Shown: positions 43,701 to 49,855 of the stretch, piece by piece
Layout: every line of letters starts with the position of its first letter
Numbering within the stretch: position 1 is the first letter of the stretch
Assembly (NCBI GenBank): GCA_000435675.1
Contig: FR895122.1
Location: 10,049 to 59,903, forward strand
DNA length: 49,855 bases
Reading direction: 5' to 3'
From: Eggerthella sp. CAG:298
Lineage (GTDB): Bacteria; Actinomycetota; Coriobacteriia; Coriobacteriales; Eggerthellaceae
The notes under the pieces: generated by a model
Seen by the model: only the letters and a program-made list of their open reading frames with translations
The model's database searches: none
Told to the model about the DNA's origin: nothing
Program-made: the position numbers and the translations under genes

Positions 43701-44436
43701 GATCGAAGACGGGTATAACAATGCGCTTCTTTCGCGTGAGCTCTCCGAGAAACTTGATGCATACGAAGTGCCTGATAAGTATCAGATCTACTATGGTGGC
43801 GAGCTGGATAACATCAACACCATGTTGGAGCAGATGCTCTTGCTCCTGATCTTGGGCTTCGTGCTCATCTATTTGATCATGGTGGCGCAGTTCCAAAGCC
43901 TCCTTTCGCCCTTCATCATCATCCTTACCGTTCCGTTGGCCTTCACGGGTGGCTTCTTCGCACTGTGGTTCAGTGGCGAAGGCCTTACTATGCTCTCGCT
44001 CATGGGCTTTGCGGTGTTGATGGGCACGGTGGTGAACAATGGCATCGTGTTCGTAGACTATGTGAACCAGCTGCGCCGCGGCGGTCTTGAGAAGCATCAT
44101 GCGCTCGTTGCTGCAGGTAAAACGCGTATGCGCCCCATCTTGATGACTGCGCTCACCACCATTTTGGCCATGCTGCCGATGGTATTCAGTGTGGCTATCG
44201 GCGCGAGCATGGAGCGCGGTATGGCGCTCGTCGTGGTCGGTGGTTTGCTCTATGCCACCTTCATGACGCTCTACGTGGTGCCGATCATGTACGATCTGCT
44301 GTATCGTCGTGTGCCTACCGAAGTCGATCTGGGTGATGAGACGCTCGACGATGATCCAGGTGATGCGCAGGCGTTCCTCGAATCGCTTCAGGCGAAGCAC
44401 GCCGCGCAGATCGCTGACCATCCACAAGCTACGTAG
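40714..44436 (+). CDS. RND efflux transporter permease (AcrB/SwrC-like) with coiled-coil insert
   Basis: A protein of 1240 residues. GTG 40714 has GAAGG just upstream; the ATG at 40723 (MLSKFSVKRP) is an alternative start. Twelve membrane helices form the usual 1+5+1+5 pattern. The first outer loop contains a coiled-coil insert of about 180 residues (near 205-385) absent from AcrB. Helix 4 reads GGIALAIGMLVDNSIIVLENIYR, with Asp-Asn instead of the AcrB Asp-Asp pair; helix 10 has VVNNGIVFVDY, lacking the AcrB lysine. No adaptor or outer membrane gene is near, as expected for a Gram-positive. It probably exports lipophilic compounds. Confidence 0.92.
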   Translation: MASMLSKFSVKRPYIIVVAVIIALILGGVSLSKMKTDLLPDMDIPYLMVMTTDPGASAEKVETEVTEVLESTLSTVNGVTEIQSQSANNFSMVFLEFEDGTDMDSALVKVSSAVNEVESQLPETAGSPNYMEMSMDMMATLYVAANYEGKDIYELSEFAEDTLSPELERINGVADVSVVGSAEQSVEVRLSDSKIEDINNKLLGSVNSELYDAKKSIDEGRSQMASAEKALKEQQTKLADQEKATTDQLGQAISGLTMGVSSGTAQVAALTAQIQALQAQLAQAPDTMKPALQQQIAALQEQLTKATSELTNYQNQLAVAEAGGLSAASQFGSGAAQLANALSMLEQNKQQLDEAQAQYEDAREKAIKSANIDALVDKTTLASMIKAQDFSMPAGYLGNSNDDEQWLLQVGTNITSIEDLENLMLVDLDGVGEIRLKDVADITVVDNVGDAYMKLNGSEGVCLMVYKSSTASTSDISNACQTKIAELREDYPGLSLDIVSDQGSYIALYINSILQSLLLGALLAIVVLALFLRDWKPTLIVAFSIPFSVLVALLLMYFSGISLNIMSLGGIALAIGMLVDNSIIVLENIYRLRGRGIPAQRAAVQGAKQITGAVIASTLTTICVFLPIVFTTGIVNQMMLPFALTIAYVLCASLVVALTLVPSLSRFVFRNYQPRRNKGFERLQDAYARSLNFFLQHKAIPLVVSVVLLVVAVGGVFNMGITMVPTMTGKNMSVTVVMPEDVEKEDAYAMADEIMDAAVSIDGVGNVAAIDGTSSLSMVSSTASEGSEDAYEMFMFYLQMDDSVTTEEQVLEIGRQLSRDTEHLDCEVITDASSSDAMSSMLGSGLSITITGPDQEKLLAMSEDVMRIVDEVDGYTEIENGMEEADKELHLIIDEDALTKKGFTVAQLYQELSGMLNTSTTSSKLTVDDKQMQVEIIDETQVPTREDILDTVVTLTSQAGETVDVKIGDVARVEEGVASNAIVHLNSDKTMTVSAEIEDGYNNALLSRELSEKLDAYEVPDKYQIYYGGELDNINTMLEQMLLLLILGFVLIYLIMVAQFQSLLSPFIIILTVPLAFTGGFFALWFSGEGLTMLSLMGFAVLMGTVVNNGIVFVDYVNQLRRGGLEKHHALVAAGKTRMRPILMTALTTILAMLPMVFSVAIGASMERGMALVVVGGLLYATFMTLYVVPIMYDLLYRRVPTEVDLGDETLDDDPGDAQAFLESLQAKHAAQIADHPQAT

Positions 44437-44551
44437 GAACATGGATATTGTCGGGAAACTTTCGGATGTGTAACAAATCGCGCTTGGGAGTAGGGTTGCG
44501 TTCGCGCTGGTCTAGCATGGATTATGCTCGATTACAGGGAAGGTGATCCGA

Positions 44552-44809
44552 ATGGAAAACTCACAATATACACTCTATGTTAAAGCTGGCTGTCCTTTCT
44601 GCGCGAAGGTCCTCAATTTCATGGACGAGCACGATATCGTTCTGCCCATCATGGATATCAGCCTTGAACCTTATAAAGACGGCTACGACAAGCTCATCAA
44701 TCTGGGCGGTAAGTACCAGGTGCCTTGTTTGGATATCGATGGCAAAGCGCTTTATGAATCAGATGACATCATCGCTTATCTGAACAAAACATTCGTTGAG
44801 AAGAACTAG
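44552..44809 (+). CDS. Glutaredoxin-like protein (GST N-terminal fold)
   Basis: A protein of 85 residues with a thioredoxin-like fold. The redox motif is CPFC (at about 13-16) after YTLYVKAG; the cis-proline is in YQVPCLDIDG and the glutathione or substrate loop in YESDDIIAYL. This fits glutaredoxin/GST-N proteins. Many Gram-positives lack glutathione, so the in vivo partner may be another thiol. A GTG at 44543 is also in frame; the ATG at 44552 is preferred for its spacing. Followed by a terminator. Confidence 0.88.
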   Translation: MENSQYTLYVKAGCPFCAKVLNFMDEHDIVLPIMDISLEPYKDGYDKLINLGGKYQVPCLDIDGKALYESDDIIAYLNKTFVEKN

Positions 44810-44895
44810 GATAGGATCTTCGATCCTTGTTTGAAGATCGCAGAGCGCAGATCGCAAGAACAAGGAACGCCGGCAAAACAACACCACCAAAACCA

Positions 44896-44929
44896 AAAGA
44901 GACTGAGCCATCAGGTTCAGTCTCTTTTT
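44896..44929 (+). terminator. Terminator after the glutaredoxin-like gene
   Basis: Stem AAAGAGACTGA / TCAGTCTCTTT (44896-44906 and 44917-44927, extended by a CC/GG pair), then a T5 run. The A-run before it means it may also serve the convergent GT2 gene. Confidence 0.88.
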
Positions 44930-44965
44930 CATTTCGCTTGAGTATCGAGCGTGTTCGAAAAGGCT

Positions 44966-45919
44966 CTATGATTCTTCTTCTTGGTGACGCTGGGCTTCTT
45001 CATAAGCTTGATAGGTGAAGAGTTCCCATTGCTTGCGTCCTGTTTTCGCGACCGTATCCAAGATGATGCCAGCAGTGAAGGAGAGCGCGCCACAGATCAC
45101 CAACGCGATCGCAAGGATGGCGGTGGGGAAGCGCGGAACCAATCCCGTTTGGAAGTATTCCGCAATAACTGGAATGCCAGCGATCAGGCCCAGCACGATC
45201 AAGATGAGCGCGAGCCAACCGAAGAACGCCATGGGTTTGTGGTCCTTGAAGAGCGATGCGATCGCGCGCAGCACCTTTGCGCCGTCGCCGAAGGTGGAGA
45301 GCTTGGAATAGCTCCCTTCGGGTCGATCACGGTAATCGATCGGCACATCTGTGATGCGGAAGCGCTTGTCAACGGCGTGAATAGAGAGTTCGGTCTCGAT
45401 CTGAAAGCCTTCAGAGAGTACGGGCATAGTCTTCACGAAGATGCGATTGAACGCGCGATAGCCGGTCATGACATCGTCAAACGCATAGCCATAGATCACC
45501 TTGATCAGCCAGCGTACCAGGTTGTTGCCGAACCCGTGGAAAGCACGATCGTTCTCTTCGCCATACGTGCCATTTGAAAGGCGATCGCCCACGGTCATAT
45601 CCGCCGTGTCGTTCATGAGTGGCTCGAGCAAACGCGGGGCAGCTTCGGCGGGGTAGGTATCGTCGCCGTCGACCATGATGTAGTAATCGGCATCGATTTC
45701 GCGGAACATCTGGCGCACCACGTTGCCCTTACCTTGGCGCGGTTCGGTGCGCACGATAGCACCGTGGTCCTCAGCGATAGCAGCAGTATTGTCTTTGGAA
45801 TTGTTGTCGTAGACGTAGATATCGGCATCAGGCAGTACGCGCTTGAAATCGTCGACCACTTTGCCGATCGTGACCGCTTCGTTATAGCAGGGGATGAGCA
45901 CCGCAACTTTGTCTGCCAT
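44966..45919 (-). CDS. Family 2 glycosyltransferase, dolichol-phosphate mannosyltransferase-like
   Basis: A protein of 317 residues from ATG 45919; the open frame extends upstream to a TTG but without support. The GT-A domain starts VAVLIPCYNEAVTIGKVVDDF, has the nucleotide-binding DNNSKDNT and the metal-binding DGDDTYPAEAAP, then GDRLSNG. Two C-terminal transmembrane helices (at about 230-252 and 262-288) end it, as in polyprenyl-phosphate sugar transferases. It would put a sugar on undecaprenyl phosphate for wall or surface glycan. It is divergent from the large subtilase gene. Confidence 0.9.
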   Translation of the reverse strand: MADKVAVLIPCYNEAVTIGKVVDDFKRVLPDADIYVYDNNSKDNTAAIAEDHGAIVRTEPRQGKGNVVRQMFREIDADYYIMVDGDDTYPAEAAPRLLEPLMNDTADMTVGDRLSNGTYGEENDRAFHGFGNNLVRWLIKVIYGYAFDDVMTGYRAFNRIFVKTMPVLSEGFQIETELSIHAVDKRFRITDVPIDYRDRPEGSYSKLSTFGDGAKVLRAIASLFKDHKPMAFFGWLALILIVLGLIAGIPVIAEYFQTGLVPRFPTAILAIALVICGALSFTAGIILDTVAKTGRKQWELFTYQAYEEAQRHQEEES

Positions 45920-46100
45920 CGCGTCTCTTTTCTTTCGAATTTTTAGACAAGTGAACTTCATTATACAAAAGTTGACTATTATGCGTTGCTTTACATGGTG
46001 TTTCTGCGGAAAAACGCTTAAGAATATGACTTTCGGGTAACAAGCACGATACAATTACTCTTCTTTGTCGTTATTTGTGTAAGCGATAGAGGGTTTTGGG

Positions 46101-49100
46101 ATGAAAAAACGCCTTGATGCGAACAGAAAAACGAGGAGCAGAACACGTCAGTTCCGTGGCGTGATTTTGTCACTATGCCTAGCAAGCATTCTTGTTTTTG
46201 CTGTTGGAGTAGGTGTTTTCGACCGTCATCTTGGCACAAGCTTCGCTTATCAGCTAGCAACCGAGGATGAGGCTTCATCAGAACAACTGGCAGAAAATGC
46301 TCCCTCTGCAGAACAGTCTGACCCTTTTGAAATCGTAAGCGATCCTGAATTAGGGGATTATGAAAAAGGCAAAGTGCTCATTTTCGTTGATGACTCACAA
46401 TCGCCTGATCAGATAAATGCAGTGCTTGAAGATAGTGAGTTTGCTTGTACGAAGAGTGTTTCAGAGCAAGATACATCTGTTGGATTCGTCCAAGTTGAGA
46501 TTTCCGATACGACTGAGATTGAACAAGCATTAGTCTCTTTTGAACGTGCGGGCTTAGAAGTGCAGCCCAATTATGTTTACTATCCTGCTGAAGAGACTGT
46601 TCATGAGGAAGAAATTCAAGAACGACGGGCTTGCAGCGATGGTAATGAATCAAGAAATGAGGACCTTCAAAAACGCGAAGACGCGATTCGTGAAACAACC
46701 ATAGGGGAAGAGGCAGCTGCGGTTGCCGAAGAACAAACGAACGTTCATGCTGAGCTATCTTCGCCAAACGAGGCAATCGTTTCTCTGGTAGGAACAGAAG
46801 CGATAACGAAGATCAATGATCCGCAGGCAAGCAGCCAATGGGCACTTGACTCGCTCGATATGTATAAGGCTTGGAATATCAAAAAATGTGAGGGTGCGGT
46901 GTCGGTTGCGGTCATCGATACGGGATGCTTGACAAGCCATGAAGATCTTCGGGCTAACATAAAGGACACTTACAATTCAGTAGACAAGACCAGCACGGTT
47001 ACCGACGACGATCCTGGTGGACATGGTACCCATGTTGCAGGAATCGTTTCTGCTGATGCGGATAATGGCATTGGTGTTGCAGGCACATCGTATGATGCTG
47101 GTTTGATCATTATTAAATCAAGCAAACTGGACAATGGTTCAAGTGCATTTAGCTCAGCATGGCTTGCTCAGGCATATGCGTGGCTTATGGGTGACGACGA
47201 TGACGATGGTAGCACCGTTGCGCAAACCCATAATGTTCGTGTTGTGAACATGAGCTTGGGAGGCAAGGGTGCTGTAGGTGGTGATATCGCCGCGAACGAT
47301 AAAGCGCTTCTTGACAAGATTACCGAAGCAAAAAGCAAACAGATTCTTACCGTATGTGCAGCAGGTAACTCGATGGCTAATGCAACGCCGCCTTATGATT
47401 GTTTCCCTGGAGACTATTCTGATTGTTTCAGCATTATCAACTTGCATAAGAACAGTGCCGGAACACCGAACGATTCAGCTGGACGTTATTCGGTAGCAAA
47501 AGCATCGAACTCTAATTTCAATACAGCAGGATCGACCGCTAAAGATATCTCAGCACCAGGAACTGATATTTTAAGCACTTCAAAAACAGGTTCCTATGTT
47601 TCTAAGAGTGGCACTTCAATGGCATCGCCGGCAGTTGCTGGCGTTGCTGCGATGCTTTTCGCATACGAACCTTCTTTAACGCCTCAAAACGCGCAAACAT
47701 TGCTCGAACAAACTGCAACAGACTTAGGAGATACTGGCTGGGATAGTGAAACGGGCTATGGTGAGGTGGATGCCTATCATGCACTCCAGGTGTTGAGCGC
47801 GCGCATTGATATGGAAAGCGTTCCTTTTGCAGGAAGCGCTACGCTCGCTATCGCCTGTGATGATGGCTCGTCATTGCCAGCATCTGAATGGAGCTGGACT
47901 TCGAGCAATCCAAATGTACTTGCGGTAGACGAGAACACGGGAACCCTTACTGCAAAGGGAAGAGGCTCTGCTACGATCACTGCTACTCACAAAAAGGCAA
48001 CGACAGAAGTTATTTCGAAGGAAGTGCAGGTTGGAGCAGCCGATCTTTCCCAGGCTGTTATTGGTTCAATCGCGGATCAGTCCTATATGGGTAATGAAAT
48101 AACGCCTTCGATCAGTGTTACTGTTAATGGGGTCAAGCTTTCACAAGGCACCGATTATCAGCTTGCCTACCAAAACAACGTTGATGCGGGTGAAGCAACG
48201 GTAGTCGTTAAGCCTGCATCTGGTATTGGATCGGAGAAAAGGGCGACCTTCCGTATTGCACCTGCTTCTCTTGATCGGGTAAGCATAGGAGCAATCGAGA
48301 GCCAAAAGTACACAGGTCAGGCGATCACTCCTGTGCCAGAGGTTATGTTTAACGGAAAGCCTTTAGTGAAGGATGTCGATTTCACGCTTGCCTATGTGAA
48401 CAATATAGATAATGGTCAGGCCCAGGTAACCGTTAAAGGTATTGGTAATTTTTCTGGCGAGCGAACGGTAACGTTCAACATCGGAAAGAGCGTTAGCAAT
48501 GCAGCGATCAGTGATGTTTCTTCGTCATGTACTTATACGGGAAGCGCGGTTTGTCCTGTTCCACGAGTAACTCATGGCGATAATGAGCTTACGAAAGGAA
48601 AAGACTTCGAGGTCACTTACAAGAACAACATCAATGCGGGAACTAATACAGCCACAATGATTATTACTGGCATTGGTGAGTATTCAGGACAAGTTGAGCG
48701 CAAGTTTTCCATTGCGAAGAAAAGCCTCAATAGTGGTGGTGTGTCGATCAAGAGCATTCCTGCGCAAACGTATAGCGGAAGTGAGTGTACTCCCGATGTT
48801 GTTGTTACCTATGGAGATCAAACATTAAGAAAAGGTACGGACTACTATTTGTCGTATTCCTATCATACTGATGCGGGCACAGCAAATGTGACTATCGTTG
48901 GCAAGAACGCTAACTATACTGGTTCGCTTTCAACAACTTTTGAGATCAAGCCTGCTTCGCTTGCTTCTGCAACAGTGAGCGGCATTGCCGATAAAACATA
49001 TAACGGAGCTGCACAGACACAGAATGTTACGGTCAAGCTGGGTGGCAAGACGCTTAGTGCGAGTGATTACACAGTTACCTATAAGGACAACGTAAAAGCT

Positions 49101-49855
49101 GGAATCGCAACAGTTGTAATTACAGGGAGAAAAAACTACACAGGCACCAAGAGCGCAACCTTCAAGATCAATGCAGCGCCTGCTGGAAAGTCGATAGCAA
49201 GTGCAACAGTGACCACATCTCAGATGATCCGCAATGCGAATGGCAACGCGATCGTTCCTTCTATTACGGTCAAATACGGCTCGATAACCCTGAAGAATGG
49301 CACTGATTATTCGGTCGAGTATTACTTGAACGGCAAGGGCAGTCCTGTTTCCCCTAAGGCTGCAGGCTCTTATACGATCAAGGTGAAGGGCAAGGGTAAT
49401 TATTCAGGAGAGACAATAGCAAAAGACACCTTCAAGCTTGTACAAGGCCCCTCCGTCTCATCTTCCACACAGGTGAAGATCGCCCCTATTGCTAACCTGA
49501 ATTATGTCCTTGACGCGGTTGCTAATCCTCCGAAGATCGGAGCTAACGTATCGATCTGGAACGACAACGGGGGAAACAACCAGAAGTGGTATTTGGAACT
49601 AGGCAATGATGGCTACTACACCATCAAGTCGGCAGCGAACAAGTCCTTCATCATCGATGCTGCTGCTAACCCTCCAAAGGTAGGTTCGAACGTATCGATC
49701 TGGACCACTAAGAACCAGAATAACCAGAAGTGGGTCATAGAGCCTTCTACCAATGGCTCTTATATCATCCGCAACGCTGCTAACCCAAGTCTCGTGCTCG
49801 ATGCTGCAGGGGTTTCTCCTAAGTGCGGAGCGAACGTGAGCGTATGGAGCGCTAA
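46101..49855 (+). CDS. Secreted subtilisin-like protease with Ig-type repeats and ricin lectin end (3' cut)
   Basis: Open from ATG 46101 to the window end, 1251 full codons without a stop. A signal peptide or anchor (20-41) is followed by a propeptide-like region (about 92-175). The S8 catalytic domain has Asp 273 in VAVIDTG, His 308 in GGHGTHVAG, and Ser 506 in GTSMASPAVAG. Next come a BIG2-like domain (about 570-645) and six or so 75-80-residue repeats with YTG-A-TP and G-DY-V-Y-NN-AG patterns (about 650-1110). From about 1125 a ricin-type beta-trefoil begins, with QKW motifs in NNQKWYLE and NNQKWVIE. Probably secreted or wall-bound. AGAGGG precedes the ATG. Confidence 0.92.
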   Translation, partial: MKKRLDANRKTRSRTRQFRGVILSLCLASILVFAVGVGVFDRHLGTSFAYQLATEDEASSEQLAENAPSAEQSDPFEIVSDPELGDYEKGKVLIFVDDSQSPDQINAVLEDSEFACTKSVSEQDTSVGFVQVEISDTTEIEQALVSFERAGLEVQPNYVYYPAEETVHEEEIQERRACSDGNESRNEDLQKREDAIRETTIGEEAAAVAEEQTNVHAELSSPNEAIVSLVGTEAITKINDPQASSQWALDSLDMYKAWNIKKCEGAVSVAVIDTGCLTSHEDLRANIKDTYNSVDKTSTVTDDDPGGHGTHVAGIVSADADNGIGVAGTSYDAGLIIIKSSKLDNGSSAFSSAWLAQAYAWLMGDDDDDGSTVAQTHNVRVVNMSLGGKGAVGGDIAANDKALLDKITEAKSKQILTVCAAGNSMANATPPYDCFPGDYSDCFSIINLHKNSAGTPNDSAGRYSVAKASNSNFNTAGSTAKDISAPGTDILSTSKTGSYVSKSGTSMASPAVAGVAAMLFAYEPSLTPQNAQTLLEQTATDLGDTGWDSETGYGEVDAYHALQVLSARIDMESVPFAGSATLAIACDDGSSLPASEWSWTSSNPNVLAVDENTGTLTAKGRGSATITATHKKATTEVISKEVQVGAADLSQAVIGSIADQSYMGNEITPSISVTVNGVKLSQGTDYQLAYQNNVDAGEATVVVKPASGIGSEKRATFRIAPASLDRVSIGAIESQKYTGQAITPVPEVMFNGKPLVKDVDFTLAYVNNIDNGQAQVTVKGIGNFSGERTVTFNIGKSVSNAAISDVSSSCTYTGSAVCPVPRVTHGDNELTKGKDFEVTYKNNINAGTNTATMIITGIGEYSGQVERKFSIAKKSLNSGGVSIKSIPAQTYSGSECTPDVVVTYGDQTLRKGTDYYLSYSYHTDAGTANVTIVGKNANYTGSLSTTFEIKPASLASATVSGIADKTYNGAAQTQNVTVKLGGKTLSASDYTVTYKDNVKAGIATVVITGRKNYTGTKSATFKINAAPAGKSIASATVTTSQMIRNANGNAIVPSITVKYGSITLKNGTDYSVEYYLNGKGSPVSPKAAGSYTIKVKGKGNYSGETIAKDTFKLVQGPSVSSSTQVKIAPIANLNYVLDAVANPPKIGANVSIWNDNGGNNQKWYLELGNDGYYTIKSAANKSFIIDAAANPPKVGSNVSIWTTKNQNNQKWVIEPSTNGSYIIRNAANPSLVLDAAGVSPKCGANVSVWSA

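Noticed and set aside
43468..44442. 324-codon open frame on the minus strand
   Set aside because: It is a shadow of the RND transporter gene; the product is rich in His and Arg and has no recognisable family.
1..49855. CRISPR array, prophage or insertion sequence
   Set aside because: No regularly spaced repeats, no integrase, no transposase and no phage structural genes are seen in the window.

Overview
The window looks like chromosomal DNA of a moderately GC-rich Gram-positive actinobacterium. The best guess is class Coriobacteriia, Eggerthellaceae-like. This is inferred from the gene mix: TetR-controlled redox enzymes of the SDR, VOC, FAD and SRPBCC types, DUF362, a VanW protein, a CIRCE site, and a secreted subtilase with Coriobacteria-style Ig repeats and a ricin-type lectin end. 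No phylogenetic marker was searched. No insertion sequence, phage, CRISPR array or rRNA is visible.

Layout. 1-2950: an operon on the minus strand (FAD oxidoreductase, membrane-anchored SRPBCC protein, start of a third gene) divergent from a TetR gene. 2947-7640: DAACS symporter, small membrane protein, an Rrf2 regulator with IscR-like cysteines divergent from cysK, then TfoX-N and LOG-family genes. 7716-13343: a long gene apparently broken by a frameshift at a C6 run, then EamA, DUF2130 and a small membrane protein whose gene carries G15 and G9 tracts, the strongest phase-variation candidate here. 13494-20230: AlsT, YqeY, PRC-barrel protein, VanW plus a coupled Ala/Pro/Lys-rich membrane protein, and mtnA. 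20332-25609: DUF362, a VOC-SDR operon, and FUSC exporter plus TetR. 25947-30717: ferrochelatase, TetR, MFS transporter, XRE/zinc-ribbon regulator, and a VapBC pair. 31005-34524: initiator tRNA-Met and an amino-acid ABC operon whose permease carries an unusual secreted N-terminal domain. 34670-40449: polysaccharide deacetylase, htpG under a perfect CIRCE element, proC, and an HdeD-like protein. 40714-49855: RND exporter, glutaredoxin-like protein, GT2 glycosyltransferase, and a large subtilase cut by the window end.

How the parts may work together. Two redox loci (FAD/SRPBCC/TetR and VOC/SDR) share a similar palindromic upstream sequence and may form one regulon. The cysK promoter is overlapped by a palindrome suited to the divergent Rrf2 repressor. 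VanW, the polysaccharide deacetylase, the GT2 and the subtilase are envelope functions. Two long hairpins of the same build (30-base arms, loops of 36 and 37 bases) at 10389-10484 and 25694-25790 look like REP/MITE-type repeats.
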